NCBI GenBank assembly: GCA_964563155.1
Contig: CAZLVL010000006.1
Span: forward strand, 62,001 to 126,000
Source of the DNA: DUPQ01 sp964563155
GTDB taxonomy: Bacteria > Bacillota > Clostridia > DUPQ01
Length of the DNA: 64,000 nt
Direction: 5' to 3'
The notes beneath the pieces were generated by a model. That model had not been told where the DNA came from. It searched no databases and was given only the letters and a program-made list of their open reading frames with translations. Position 1 is the stretch's first letter. Each line of letters starts with the position of its first letter. Shown piece after piece: positions 7,802 to 17,001 of the stretch. The translations under genes and the position numbers were made by a program.

Positions 7802-9808
7802 TCAATCACTAACAAACATAGTGACTCTTGAGGGTGTATCTTTACCCGTATGTATTGTATTGTGAGCTACCATATAGTCTCTATCATCTTTTCTATCATT
7901 TCCAGTATTATGATTTGCAAAGAAAAGGTTCTTTGCAGCTGAACAAAGCTGTAATACTAGAGCTTCCCCTTTTTCTATTTTTACACAAATTTCGTGAAAG
8001 AATAAAGATACTAATCTGGGCATATTTGGAACTAAAGGTATCACCTTTGTAAAGTCATAAGATAAAGAGACTCTTTTTTGGGTCTCACACAATTTAAGTA
8101 AAGAACCGTCCTTTGTTTTTAAACATAACCTTGCTACTAAATCTGTATCTGGACAATCTGAAGATATGTATATATCAGCTAAGGGAGCACCTTCTAAGCA
8201 AGCTTCTTGTTTAAATGGCTCAGATACAAAATGAAGTACATCAGGCCGGTCTTGTAAGATACTATAATCGGCTGGCATATTAAGTTCATTTTCACTTACA
8301 TTAATTAATGATGGTGCTGGATCTTGTGGATCATGTATATATCTACAACCACAACCCTCCCCTACTCTACCACTATATTGTTCTGTATCTCTTAATCTAT
8401 TAGGTTCTAGCCAATAGGTTTTCTTTAAAGGTTTTCCTTCTTTTATCTTCCACTCAAAACTTCTCCAGTCATAGACAAGGTTTGGTTTTATCTCGGTGTC
8501 AATGCTTCTTAAGTGCTTATCAAACCATTTTACATACTGTAAATCTAGGTCATATAACAAGCTGTTAGGCCCCATATAGAAGCCATTTAAGGTCCGTGTG
8601 GTATTAATGTTATGCCCCCAAGGGCCAATAAGGCTACGATATTCTAAGTTATCATCATTAGCCTTTTTAAGAGCCTCCATAGAACCATATATATTGTCAT
8701 CAAATTGACCTGTAATGATAAAGGGGGCTATGTTAAAGCCTTTTTGGGTGGTCCAATCCCCTGTTTCCCAATAATCATCAAAGGCTTCGTGCTCTAGCCA
8801 GTCATTAAAGTAGGGTATTTCTTCACCTAGCTTTTCTTTAGACAAGGTATTTAGTGGTCTGTGGTCAAATATATCTTCCCAATCATCTCTTTTTAGTTTG
8901 TCTACTTGTACATCTTTTCCATTTACTGCTAAGGCCCAGGGTAAGAGACCTGAGACTAGCATACCTCCTCTAAGAGGAAGGTCATTAAAGGCACCTCCCG
9001 CTGTTACAAGACTAACAAGAGCCTTTAAGCTTTTGTTTTTACTAGCTGCTCCAGACCAGCCTGTATAACCCCCATAAGAGGCTCCTATCATGCCAATATT
9101 GCCATTACACCAAGGCTGGGACTCAAGATATGTAAGGGTTGCTTTACCATCAATAATCTCATTTAAAAAGGGCTGCCAGCTTCCAGTGGAAGAAAACTTC
9201 CCTCTTACATCTTGTACTACAAGACCATAGCCCATTTTAACAAAATGAAGGTCATCTAGGGCTTTAGCCTCTTTACCATAGGGGGTACGAATAAGGATAA
9301 GAGGAAAAGGGCCCTCACCTTTTGGAAGATAAACATCTGTTGCTAAAAGGGCATCTTCTGAACTAACCATAAAAGTAGAAAGCTTATTTATCCCATAGCC
9401 ATAATCTATATCTTTCCAATATACAAGAGGGGTTAAATCTTCATAGCCCTCTTCTACGATAACAAAAGTATGCTCTCTGGATGCTCGTACAAGGGCTATG
9501 ACTCTATTGTCTTTTACTACAATATCTAAAGGCAGACCTTCTTTTTTTTGCAAAATTAAAGAGTCTTGTATCCAAGGATTTTCTTCATATCCTAAGATTT
9601 TTTCTTTTTCTTTTTCCTTTACTAGCCTTTCTATATCCAGCATTTTTTCTAATTCAGCTAATATATCAAAGCCTATGGTACCAGTAATAGACTCTTGCCC
9701 TATACCTTCTTTCTTATCTGTAAAAAGATCAATTCCTTGAATTTGTCCTTTTGATATATCTCCCATATGTAGACCTGATTTATATATGCCATAGCTTCTA
9801 TCTACCAT
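7802..9808 (-). CDS. CocE/NonD-family hydrolase (S15 X-Pro dipeptidyl-peptidase-like)
   Basis: The 668-residue protein has an unrecognised N-terminal region (about 1-150), then an alpha/beta-hydrolase domain. It has nucleophile motif GASYGG (Ser near 244), an acid in QFDDNIYG (near 370) and a histidine in GPWGHN (near 398). The C-terminal jelly-roll typical of CocE/S15 enzymes is represented by VLHFVSEPFKQEACLEGAP and ISSDCPDTDLVARL. No signal peptide is visible, so it should act in the cytoplasm on peptides or esters. Its ATG overlaps the epimerase stop by 7 bases (translational coupling). The context favours peptide catabolism. Confidence 0.8.
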   Translation of the reverse strand: MVDRSYGIYKSGLHMGDISKGQIQGIDLFTDKKEGIGQESITGTIGFDILAELEKMLDIERLVKEKEKEKILGYEENPWIQDSLILQKKEGLPLDIVVKDNRVIALVRASREHTFVIVEEGYEDLTPLVYWKDIDYGYGINKLSTFMVSSEDALLATDVYLPKGEGPFPLILIRTPYGKEAKALDDLHFVKMGYGLVVQDVRGKFSSTGSWQPFLNEIIDGKATLTYLESQPWCNGNIGMIGASYGGYTGWSGAASKNKSLKALVSLVTAGGAFNDLPLRGGMLVSGLLPWALAVNGKDVQVDKLKRDDWEDIFDHRPLNTLSKEKLGEEIPYFNDWLEHEAFDDYWETGDWTTQKGFNIAPFIITGQFDDNIYGSMEALKKANDDNLEYRSLIGPWGHNINTTRTLNGFYMGPNSLLYDLDLQYVKWFDKHLRSIDTEIKPNLVYDWRSFEWKIKEGKPLKKTYWLEPNRLRDTEQYSGRVGEGCGCRYIHDPQDPAPSLINVSENELNMPADYSILQDRPDVLHFVSEPFKQEACLEGAPLADIYISSDCPDTDLVARLCLKTKDGSLLKLCETQKRVSLSYDFTKVIPLVPNMPRLVSLFFHEICVKIEKGEALVLQLCSAAKNLFFANHNTGNDRKDDRDYMVAHNTIHTGKDTPSRVTMFVSD

Positions 9809-10863
9809 AAGTCCTCCTTAAGGCCTAGACCAGGATACTTGGCTGCTACAAGTCTTGGCCCTTCATAGTAGGCACAACCTTTAATAGATGTGTTTTCTAC
9901 TAGTAGGGCGCTATCTAAATCATAGGCCAATATATTTTCATGACTTAAGGCTAAGCCATGTGCTGCTGATATACCAAGGCTACTTTCCATCATACAACCA
10001 ATACCACAAGCTATACCTTTTGCTTGGGCATAATCTGCAATTTCTAGAGCTGGATATATACCACCAGACTTCATTAACTTAATATTTATCAAGTCCACCA
10101 TATCCCCTGCAAGGATGTTTTTAACGTCTTTAAGGTCTACTGCACTTTCATCTGCCATTATGGGAAAAGGTGAATTTTCTTTAGCTGTCTTTAAGCCCTT
10201 AAAATCTTTTCTATCCACAGGTTGCTCAATATATTCAATTGGATAATCAGATAGTTTTGATACAATACTTTTAAGAGTCTTTTCACTCCAGCCTTGATTA
10301 GCATCTATACGAAGGACAATATCAGCACTAAAAGATGCAATTGCTTTAGCTAAGAAAACACAGTAATCCACATCCTCTGAGGCCTTTATCTTAAAGATAC
10401 GAAAGCCTTCTTGAAAGTATCCTTTTGCAGTAGCAATACTAACATCTAAAGAATCAATGCCAATGGTTATATCTGTTATGAGGCTATCCTTATTTGCCTT
10501 TAAATACTTGTATAAGGGAAGTCCCGATTTCTTAGAAAGAGCATCATAACAAGCCATATCAATCATTGCCTTAGCAGCAGAATTGGCATAAAGTCTTTCA
10601 TTCATTTTCTTGTGTATTAATTGCAAATCTAAAGGTAGGCCTATGAGGTCTTTTTTTAGTAAATCAACAGCCCCTATAACACTTTTATTTGTGTCTCCAG
10701 TAATAAAGGCAATTGCACTAGCTTCTCCAAAGCCAGAAAAAGGAGTATCTGTATATATCTTTACAAATACATTCTCCATTTGGTCTATGGTTCCATAGGA
10801 GATATGAAAGTCCTTTTTTATACCAACAGGTAAAACTCTAGTCTCAATATCCCGAATAAGCAT
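9802..10863 (-). CDS. Dipeptide epimerase (L-Ala-D/L-Glu epimerase type, enolase superfamily)
   Basis: The 353-residue protein has the full muconate-lactonising-type active site. It contains K-x-K in FKIKAS (near 158), metal ligands in RIDANQGW (near 187), YIEQP (near 212) and MADES (near 237), and the opposite-face lysine in INIKLMKSGG (near 261). This set matches dipeptide epimerases that recycle murein peptides or epimerise hydrophobic dipeptides; specificity cannot be read from sequence. It is the first gene of the operon with the S15-like hydrolase and AONS-like enzyme. A promoter and a palindrome lie upstream at 10981-11028. Confidence 0.85.
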   Translation of the reverse strand: MLIRDIETRVLPVGIKKDFHISYGTIDQMENVFVKIYTDTPFSGFGEASAIAFITGDTNKSVIGAVDLLKKDLIGLPLDLQLIHKKMNERLYANSAAKAMIDMACYDALSKKSGLPLYKYLKANKDSLITDITIGIDSLDVSIATAKGYFQEGFRIFKIKASEDVDYCVFLAKAIASFSADIVLRIDANQGWSEKTLKSIVSKLSDYPIEYIEQPVDRKDFKGLKTAKENSPFPIMADESAVDLKDVKNILAGDMVDLINIKLMKSGGIYPALEIADYAQAKGIACGIGCMMESSLGISAAHGLALSHENILAYDLDSALLVENTSIKGCAYYEGPRLVAAKYPGLGLKEDLW

Positions 10864-10980
10864 TTTATACCCCCACCTTCACACAAGTTTCAAGCAATCA
10901 ATTAAGCTTGGGCAAAGCATAAATTTGTCCTTTTTTTATCTTTTGTTTTTTGTTTAGATATATCAATCTTCATATTTAAC

Positions 10981-11028
10981 TATTGAAATTATTTTCAATA
11001 ATATATCATGAATGAGCCTTAATCGCAA
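10981..11028 (-). promoter_or_regulatory. Promoter with Fur/PerR-like palindrome for the epimerase operon
   Basis: On the minus strand TTGCGA (11023-11028), a 17-base spacer and TATATT (11000-11005) form a promoter. Directly downstream, covering the expected start point, lies TATTGAAATTATTTTCAATA (10981-11000) with perfect 8-base arms. Length and composition resemble Fur-family boxes, but no Fur homologue is in the window. The remaining bases 10864-10980 form the leader, with a T-rich plus strand and no gene. Confidence 0.5.
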
Positions 11029-11083
11029 GAAACAAAGAAATTTAATGCAAAATACAAGTTTAAGTATCAACCAATTTAAGGAC

Positions 11084-11111
11084 AAAAAATACCCTTTTAT
11101 TACAAAGGGTA
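11084..11111 (-). terminator. Terminator of the MarR-ABC-NUDIX operon
   Basis: TACCCTTT (11090-11097) and AAAGGGTA (11104-11111) form a perfect 8-bp stem. On the minus strand it is followed by a T6 tract (11084-11089), about 95 bases after the NUDIX stop. Confidence 0.75.
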
Positions 11112-11204
11112 TAAAAAGTGTAAGTATAAATATATTTAACGTTCAAATTAATGTCGTGAAACTACACTTTTGGTAACATGAGCTTAAAAACAAGCGAAAT
11201 TTCA

Positions 11205-11663
11205 TTAATATAGCTTCACCAACCACTTATCTTGCTTATCACTTTTTTCATAGACAAACTCAGTATAGTAGTCTTGTTCAAAGACTTGTAAAAGATCCTT
11301 AAAATCTTTTACAAGCTCATAATCATCCAATTTATCCTTATCAATCCAAAGCATCTCCCCTTCATCGGATGAAGACAGTTTACCTTCAAACTTATCTGTT
11401 TTAAAAAGTAGTACTAGATAGCGCTCATCTTCTTCAGTCTGAAATTGTTTTAATCCACATAGTTTAGGCTCAAATATGGTTAGGCCTGTCTCTTCTTTAA
11501 TCTCTCGTATTACAGCTTTAACAATGGATTCTTCTTTTTCAACATGGCCACCAGGCAGGGTAAAACCCTGCCAGTCTCTTTTATTCCTATTTTGCATCAG
11601 TATCATATTATCTTTATATACCAAACACATTACAGTCAATATGGTCTTTTCAGCCTTACTCAT
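11205..11663 (-). CDS. NUDIX hydrolase, MutT/8-oxo-dGTPase-like
   Basis: The 152-residue protein contains a perfect NUDIX box (G-x5-E-x7-REU-x-EE-x-GU) within GHVEKEESIVKAVIREIKEE, preceded by RDWQGFTLPG as in 8-oxo-dGTP diphosphatases. The ATG at 11663 is preferred over the one at 11702. It has AGAAGGAAGG in front, and the longer form would lie inside the end of the ABC gene (stop at 11680). It would hydrolyse oxidised nucleoside triphosphates or related NDP-X compounds in the cytoplasm. It is the distal gene behind the MarR and ABC genes, with a terminator downstream. Confidence 0.82.
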   Translation of the reverse strand: MSKAEKTILTVMCLVYKDNMILMQNRNKRDWQGFTLPGGHVEKEESIVKAVIREIKEETGLTIFEPKLCGLKQFQTEEDERYLVLLFKTDKFEGKLSSSDEGEMLWIDKDKLDDYELVKDFKDLLQVFEQDYYTEFVYEKSDKQDKWLVKLY

Positions 11664-11679
11664 AAAAACCTTCCTTCTA

Positions 11680-14316
11680 TTACTCTGTTCTAAGGGCTTC
11701 AACTGGGTCCTTGTAGGCTGCTATTCTGGATGGGAATATGCCAGCTATAACTGTTAGTACCACACTAATAATAATTAATCCTACTGCTCCATATATGGGT
11801 AATGTGGATATTCCAGATACTCCAGTCAAATTTTTTATGATCATATTTATGGGGATATTTAAAAGCACAGTTATTAAAATCCCTAAACCACCTGCTACGA
11901 AACCAACAATTACAGTCTCAGCATTAAAGACTCTAGCAATGTCCTTTTTAGATGCTCCAATGCTTCTTAAGATTCCAATTTCTTTTGTTCTTTCTAGTAC
12001 TGATATGTAGGTAATAATTCCAATCATCAAAGAAGATACAACTAAGGAGATGGCTACAAAGGCTATTAGCACATAGGTAATAATGTTAACTATGGAAGTA
12101 ACAGAAGACATCATAACTGCCATAATATCTGTATAGCTAATGGTATACTCATCCTTACCCTTAGCCTTTTGCATTTCATTGTAGTCTAAGATGTAGGATG
12201 CTACTTCTTCTTTAGAGTCATAGTCTTTTGGATATATATTTATTGAAGAAGGATTATCATAGTCCACTGAACCAAAAAGGTTTAGGTTTCCCTCATATGA
12301 TGCTGCCTTTATGGCATCTAGTTTAATCATCTCAGAAAACATTCTTAGCACTTCTTCTTCAGGCATGGCTTGTATCATCATGCCCATTTGAGCTTGCTCT
12401 TGTTCAGGCAAACTTAACATATATTTTCTAACATCTTCCATGGTTAAGTTCTCAGTATAGTCATCAATCTCAAATGGTAGGCCAGTTATTACATCAATAT
12501 CAGGGTTTTCCTTTTGTTCCTTAACTATTTGAGAGCTGTTTATGCTATCAATTACATAGTTCATAAGGTCCACATTATATGCGATGGACCCACTAATGGA
12601 TGTGGCTGTAACCTCTTCATTGGGCTTTACAATTCCTACTACTTCTATGTCCAGCCCCTTATCAATTACCTTTCTCATGTAGGAGTCTACATCTTGCTTG
12701 TCTACCCATAGATCATCTACCTTTTCATAATAGTCTGAGTTTAGGACTAGTTTAAAAGAAAGATCCAATAGGTCCTCATAGGAAAACTCACTAATATCCC
12801 TAGAGAGGTCATCAATGGCTTTACCCTCTTGAATATTTTTAATGGTATCTTTTAGTTCTTCTTGGTCTAGTAGACCTAGAGTATATAGTACAATATCACT
12901 TAATTCATTATTCTTATCCACCACTAGTAATACCTGATTAAAGTCACTGGGCCAACTACCCGCTAAAATATCATATTGCTTTTGTAGTAGCTCCTCGTTA
13001 TCAATCATCTCTGTCCAGACATTACTTCCTGTTACTGGCATTTGCACAAAAGGTGATGTGCCAACACCATTTCCACCCATTAACAGAGAAAAGACTTCAG
13101 AGGGATTGACTTTGAGTATTTCATCAGTGGTATCTTTTTTAAATACTTGTAAATCCAAATCATAGCCATAAGAGATTCCATTTGAAAGGTCTAGAATATT
13201 ATTACCTTCTTCGCTATCTAAATATTTTTTAAATTCCTTTAAATCGTTTTTAGATACTGTAGCTGAAAGACTTTTCATCATCTCCCCTACTATGGTATTT
13301 ACATAAATCCTATCTAAGACTTTTTCTTCAGTCTTACTCCTGTTTGCAGTCATAAAGCTGGACATCATGCCAGTCATGTCTAAAGATTGGCTTGATATCT
13401 CAATGGGATAAGTAGATAAGGTATCTTCTTGCATACTGTTAATGTATCCTTGCATACCACTTGATAGGGATAATATTAGAGCTATTCCAATTATCCCTAT
13501 ACTTCCAGCAAAGGCTGTTAATATGGTTCTAGTTTTCTTGGTTAAAAGATTGTTTAAACTCAAAGAAAGGGCTGTGAAAAAAGACATGGACTTCTTTTTC
13601 TTTTTTCTCTTAAGCTCTTCTACCTTTTTATCTTCCTTTTTATATGGGTCTGAATCTCCTATTACATTACCATCTAGTAATTCCACAATCCTAGTAGAGT
13701 AAGTATTAGCTAAGGCTGCATTATGGGTTACCATAACAACCAACCTATCCTTTGCTATCTCTTTTAGCACTTCCATTATCTGAATACTGGTTTCTGAATC
13801 TAGTGCTCCTGTTGGTTCATCTGCTAGAAGTATTTTAGGATTGTTTACCAAAGCTCTTGCGATAGCAACCCTTTGCATTTGACCCCCAGATAATTGATTA
13901 GGCTTTTTATTCTTTTGGTCTTCAATTCCTACACTTCTAAGGGCCTCTATGGCCTTTTTTCTTCTTTCTGATTTGGAAATACCAGCTAGGGTCATGGCCA
14001 GCTCTACATTGGCAATTACAGATTGGTGGGAGATTAGATTATAGTTTTGAAAGACAAAACCAATGGAATTATTCCTATATATATCCCAATCTACATCCTT
14101 GTATTGTTTGGTTGATACACCATTTATACTTAAGTCTCCTAGGGTATATCTATCTAGACCCCCAATTATGTTTAATAGGGTGGTTTTTCCACATCCAGAA
14201 GGTCCCACTATGGATACAAATTCATTTTCTCTAAACTCTAAATTTATACCCTTAAGAGCCCCTATCTTCATATCCCCTATCTTGTATTCTCTAGTTATAT
14301 CTTTTAATTGAAGCAT
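11680..14316 (-). CDS. MacB-like ABC transporter, fused ATPase and FtsX-type permease
   Basis: The 878-residue protein joins an ATP-binding domain (about 1-225) to a permease. The ATPase shows Walker A GPSGCGKTT, signature LSGGQMQRVAIARAL, Walker B ILLADEPTGALD and H-loop MVTHN. The permease has one membrane segment near 255-280, a large extracellular domain (about 285-720) and three C-terminal helices of the FtsX fold (with SVLERTKEIGILRSIGASKKDI). Gram-positive proteins of this fused type act as mechanotransmission or export systems for peptides and antibiotics. It lies 2 bases behind a MarR regulator gene, which suggests drug- or stress-controlled expression. Confidence 0.87.
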   Translation of the reverse strand: MLQLKDITREYKIGDMKIGALKGINLEFRENEFVSIVGPSGCGKTTLLNIIGGLDRYTLGDLSINGVSTKQYKDVDWDIYRNNSIGFVFQNYNLISHQSVIANVELAMTLAGISKSERRKKAIEALRSVGIEDQKNKKPNQLSGGQMQRVAIARALVNNPKILLADEPTGALDSETSIQIMEVLKEIAKDRLVVMVTHNAALANTYSTRIVELLDGNVIGDSDPYKKEDKKVEELKRKKKKKSMSFFTALSLSLNNLLTKKTRTILTAFAGSIGIIGIALILSLSSGMQGYINSMQEDTLSTYPIEISSQSLDMTGMMSSFMTANRSKTEEKVLDRIYVNTIVGEMMKSLSATVSKNDLKEFKKYLDSEEGNNILDLSNGISYGYDLDLQVFKKDTTDEILKVNPSEVFSLLMGGNGVGTSPFVQMPVTGSNVWTEMIDNEELLQKQYDILAGSWPSDFNQVLLVVDKNNELSDIVLYTLGLLDQEELKDTIKNIQEGKAIDDLSRDISEFSYEDLLDLSFKLVLNSDYYEKVDDLWVDKQDVDSYMRKVIDKGLDIEVVGIVKPNEEVTATSISGSIAYNVDLMNYVIDSINSSQIVKEQKENPDIDVITGLPFEIDDYTENLTMEDVRKYMLSLPEQEQAQMGMMIQAMPEEEVLRMFSEMIKLDAIKAASYEGNLNLFGSVDYDNPSSINIYPKDYDSKEEVASYILDYNEMQKAKGKDEYTISYTDIMAVMMSSVTSIVNIITYVLIAFVAISLVVSSLMIGIITYISVLERTKEIGILRSIGASKKDIARVFNAETVIVGFVAGGLGILITVLLNIPINMIIKNLTGVSGISTLPIYGAVGLIIISVVLTVIAGIFPSRIAAYKDPVEALRTE

Positions 14317-14318
14317 AT

Positions 14319-14747
14319 TTATTCCATTCCTTCCTTTGACAAGTCAACTATTCTTGATGTTATCCTTAACAACTCTTTAGCATCATCTTCTCCTAGCAAC
14401 TCCAGCATTTTTGCTATTAAACCTATTACCTTTTCTTCATGTAACAAGGCTCTTTCTTTTCCCAAGTCTGTTAGGGTCACTAAGATTCTTCTTCTATCAC
14501 TTTTATCAATTTCTCTTTTAATTAAAGCCTTTTCTTCCAAACTATTTAGTATACTTGCTACTCTAGCTGAACTAATATTCATCTCTTCACTTATCTCTTT
14601 TGGTAAGGCATAGTCATTTTTTACCTTAAGATACAAGAGAGTAAATATCTCACCTTGTAGACTTTCATCTAGCATCTGCTGATGATTGTTCTTTTTCATC
14701 TGATAGCTTTTTTGAAAAAACTCTTCTGCTAATTTTATATAATCCAT
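14319..14747 (-). CDS. MarR-family transcriptional regulator
   Basis: The 142-residue protein has a winged helix in the middle (LPKEISEEMNISSARVASILNSLEEKALIKREIDKSDRRRILVTLT, described here by its parts: recognition helix near 55-70, wing DKSDRRR near 82-88) between dimerising helices. This is the MarR fold. It directly precedes the MacB-like transporter gene (2-base gap) and follows its own promoter with an inverted repeat at 14763-14791. The probable role is ligand-relieved repression of itself and the transporter. Confidence 0.85.
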   Translation of the reverse strand: MDYIKLAEEFFQKSYQMKKNNHQQMLDESLQGEIFTLLYLKVKNDYALPKEISEEMNISSARVASILNSLEEKALIKREIDKSDRRRILVTLTDLGKERALLHEEKVIGLIAKMLELLGEDDAKELLRITSRIVDLSKEGME

Positions 14748-14762
14748 TTCAAACTCTATTAA

Positions 14763-14804
14763 CTAATACTGTTAGTAGTTTATAGTATTAGATATATTTG
14801 TCAA
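14763..14804 (-). promoter_or_regulatory. MarR promoter and operator candidate
   Basis: TTGACA (14799-14804), a 16-base spacer and TAAACT (14777-14782) form a minus-strand promoter. CTAATACT (14763-14770) and AGTATTAG (14784-14791) are a perfect 8-base inverted repeat that straddles the -10 element, the classic site for MarR autorepression. A second repeat, GAATGTT/AACATTC (14815-14840), lies just upstream. Confidence 0.65.
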
Positions 14805-14851
14805 GATAAAAAAAGAATGTTTCACATATTGTTAACATTCATAGGAAAGAA

Positions 14852-14903
14852 AAAATAGCTTAACCTTTTGTCCGATAAAGTGTTGACGTCCCTATATAGG
14901 ATA
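14852..14903. repeat. Dispersed repeat copy A (about 52 bp)
   Basis: This stretch begins AAAATAGCTTAAC and resembles 50720-50771. The first 13 bases are identical, followed by related TTTGTC, TGTTKAC and CTATMTA blocks with one indel. Both copies are intergenic and in the same orientation. They may be ends of a lost insertion element or a repeated intergenic unit. Bases 14904-14976 are an A-rich tract (T-rich downstream of the M56 gene) with no stem. Confidence 0.5.
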
Positions 14904-14976
14904 AAAAATGTATAAAAAAAGTAAAAAGATAAAAAGATATAAAGATAAAAGTATAAAAATAAAAAATTAAAGGAAA

Positions 14977-16476
14977 CTACTTACCACCTATGGAATCTGG
15001 AGATATAAATTCATATTTTCTTTCTGTAATGCTACCATCATAGAAGCTGTATTGATCTAAGCTACCACTTGTGTAAAAGATTACTCCAGAGGAGTCTTCT
15101 AGAGGATACTCTTTATTATTCATATAATACTTACGGCTACCTTGACCTGACATACTAGACCAGACAATTGAATACTCGTCAAATTCAATATCAGAGCCTT
15201 TTAAAATTGGATCTTTGATTCTTACATATGAAGTAAATAGTTTAATTAAATTATCATAGACTTCCTTTTTTATCCTGTATATTCCTTCATAGGGGGCTTC
15301 TAGGTAATAGCGATTTGAATCTTCGTACAAAAAGAGTCTTTGTAATCTTTCCCCATTTAAATTAATTCTTAGATAATCATCTCTTCCTGGTACATCATTG
15401 TATGACTTATATGGGGTTTTTTGTCCCTTTTTAATTAGCTCATATATGATATGCAAACTTTCTTTATCCTTTATTTCAATAAAGCCCAGATTTTCTCCAT
15501 CTCTATACTCTTCCATATCTATACTTTTAATATCTTCTTCATTCTCTAAGATTAAGGATTTATCAATGGGGTCAGATAAAAGCCCTATTGCAAGAACAAG
15601 AGTAAAGACAAGAAGCAAGATAAGTAGCCAAAAGACAGGTTTCTTGTAATTCAAAACATTTTCCACTCTTTTTTTAGTCTTTCCTTCTCCAAAGGCTAAA
15701 GGACTGGGTCCAACTAGGATTTTGCCTGTGGATAGACTAAGTAGAGAGCGGGAATAGGGTTTTTTAACCTCACTTCCCATCTTACCAATAACCTTTTCAT
15801 CACAAGACATTTCCATGTCTTTTCCACTTAAGAAGAAGGCTAACCAAACAAGGGGATTAAACCAATGTAGACAAAGGACCAAGTAAGACACAATCTTAAT
15901 AATATGGTCAAAGCGTTTAATATGTATCTTTTCATGTAAAGTAATATATCTTTTTTCTTCCTTACTTAAACTTGCTGGTAAATATATTTTAGGTTTAAAT
16001 ATACCCAAGACAAAGGGACTATCAAGCTTATCTACAATAAAGACATTATCTTCTTCTAGTATTGCATTTGATAAACTCTTTTTAAGCTTTAACAAACTAT
16101 ATATACTGTAAAACAAAAGAAGACCTATACCAAGCACCCAAAGAACAGCTCCTATACCAATTAGTACCTGCATAGGACTAACAGATGATGTAGGCATTAT
16201 TGGTGGAAGATATGAATTTCCAGCACTTACAACTTCCCCAGATTCCCCTTCTAATACTCTTACAAAGCTTAAATCACCAGTTTTTCTAGGCATTAAACTA
16301 AAGATGCTCTTAAATGAAAAGGGTGTAATTAAGCGAACTAAGGCTACACTCCATAGGGCATAGGAAAATATCTTTGGAGCTTTTTTTAAAAGAAGTCTAG
16401 CAAGCACTATGGCTAATATGACATAGGATGCATTTAGACTTAAATCTAGAATCTGGAGAAAAAGCTTTGCTAACAC
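14977..16476 (-). CDS. M56-family (BlaR1/MecR1-like) membrane metallopeptidase
   Basis: The 499-residue protein has four N-terminal membrane segments and a cytoplasmic zinc-protease domain with HEKIH (HExxH, near 182) and the downstream acidic motif MEMSCDE. A further membrane helix (FWLLILLLVFTLVLAIGLL) leads to an extracellular C-terminal domain. That domain is not a penicillin-binding sensor by any motif I can see, so the signal is probably not a beta-lactam. The start is GTG in TAGTG, overlapping the BlaI stop by one base, with AAGGAGG inside the end of blaI. It should sense an envelope signal and trigger loss of the BlaI-type repressor. Confidence 0.82.
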   Translation of the reverse strand: MLAKLFLQILDLSLNASYVILAIVLARLLLKKAPKIFSYALWSVALVRLITPFSFKSIFSLMPRKTGDLSFVRVLEGESGEVVSAGNSYLPPIMPTSSVSPMQVLIGIGAVLWVLGIGLLLFYSIYSLLKLKKSLSNAILEEDNVFIVDKLDSPFVLGIFKPKIYLPASLSKEEKRYITLHEKIHIKRFDHIIKIVSYLVLCLHWFNPLVWLAFFLSGKDMEMSCDEKVIGKMGSEVKKPYSRSLLSLSTGKILVGPSPLAFGEGKTKKRVENVLNYKKPVFWLLILLLVFTLVLAIGLLSDPIDKSLILENEEDIKSIDMEEYRDGENLGFIEIKDKESLHIIYELIKKGQKTPYKSYNDVPGRDDYLRINLNGERLQRLFLYEDSNRYYLEAPYEGIYRIKKEVYDNLIKLFTSYVRIKDPILKGSDIEFDEYSIVWSSMSGQGSRKYYMNNKEYPLEDSSGVIFYTSGSLDQYSFYDGSITERKYEFISPDSIGGK

Positions 16477-16841
16477 TACAAGTCCTCCTTGTAGTCATTT
16501 ATTAACTTTTCTATCTCCTTAATTTCTCCAGAACTTAGTTTCTTTCTTCTTGTAAAGGCTGCTAGAAACTGAGGTAAGGAGCCATTATAGCTTTCATCTA
16601 AAAAGACTTGGCCTTGTTTAGCCCTAAAGTCAGATTTTGATATGAGAGATTTTACTGTTGAATTATCATTTTCAAAGACTTCTTTTTCTATTAGCCTCTT
16701 TAACATAGTATAGGTGGTTGTTCTTTTCCAATTAAAAGTCTCTTCACATATTTCTGTTAAGGCTCTTGTGGATAAGGGTTCATTTTCCCATATTAATTCA
16801 GCTAACCTATCTTCCATTGTACTTAGTTTAAAATTTCTCAT
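16476..16841 (-). CDS. BlaI/MecI/CopY-family repressor
   Basis: This 121-residue winged-helix protein shows the family pattern MEDRLAELIWENEPLSTRAL, then WKRTTTYTMLKRLIEKEVF as recognition region, and a C-terminal dimerisation tail (FLAAFTRRKKLSSGEIKEI). The typical Asn-Phe cleavage site is not evident. GGAGG precedes the ATG. It forms an operon with the M56 peptidase, and a perfect dyad overlaps its promoter. Expected role: repressor of its own operon and possibly of other envelope-stress genes. Confidence 0.85.
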   Translation of the reverse strand: MRNFKLSTMEDRLAELIWENEPLSTRALTEICEETFNWKRTTTYTMLKRLIEKEVFENDNSTVKSLISKSDFRAKQGQVFLDESYNGSLPQFLAAFTRRKKLSSGEIKEIEKLINDYKEDL

Positions 16842-16869
16842 ACTAACCTCCTAACCTTTAGACAAGTTC

Positions 16870-16897
16870 AGTCTACACTCAGTAGACTATTTGTCAA
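16870..16897 (-). promoter_or_regulatory. BlaI-type operator on promoter
   Basis: AGTCTAC (16870-16876) and GTAGACT (16882-16888) are perfect inverted arms with a 5-base spacer, close to the known BlaI/MecI operator with TACA/TGTA cores. TTGACA (16892-16897) and TAGACT (16870-16875) at 16 bases form the minus-strand promoter, so the dyad covers the -10 element. Confidence 0.7.
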
Positions 16898-16898
16898 G

Positions 16899-16920
16899 AA
16901 AAAACCAAGTAAATACTTGG
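16899..16920 (-). terminator. Terminator of the FecR-domain gene
   Basis: CCAAGT (16905-16910) and ACTTGG (16915-16920) form a perfect 6-bp stem with a 4-base loop, followed on the minus strand by T6. It lies about 80 bases after the gene's stop and just upstream of the BlaI promoter. Confidence 0.65.
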
Positions 16921-17001
16921 CTTTTAATCTAGTGAGGTCCAACATTTGGATACAGACTACTTCTTAATGGATTACCAAACTATACTTATCTATCATCCAA
17001 A

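Noticed and set aside
11476..11757. Plus-strand ORF of 93 codons
   Set aside because: It lies opposite the NUDIX gene and the end of the ABC gene, with no start signal and shadow-like composition.
14904..14976. Terminator behind the M56 gene
   Set aside because: The tract is T-rich on the minus strand but has no stem.
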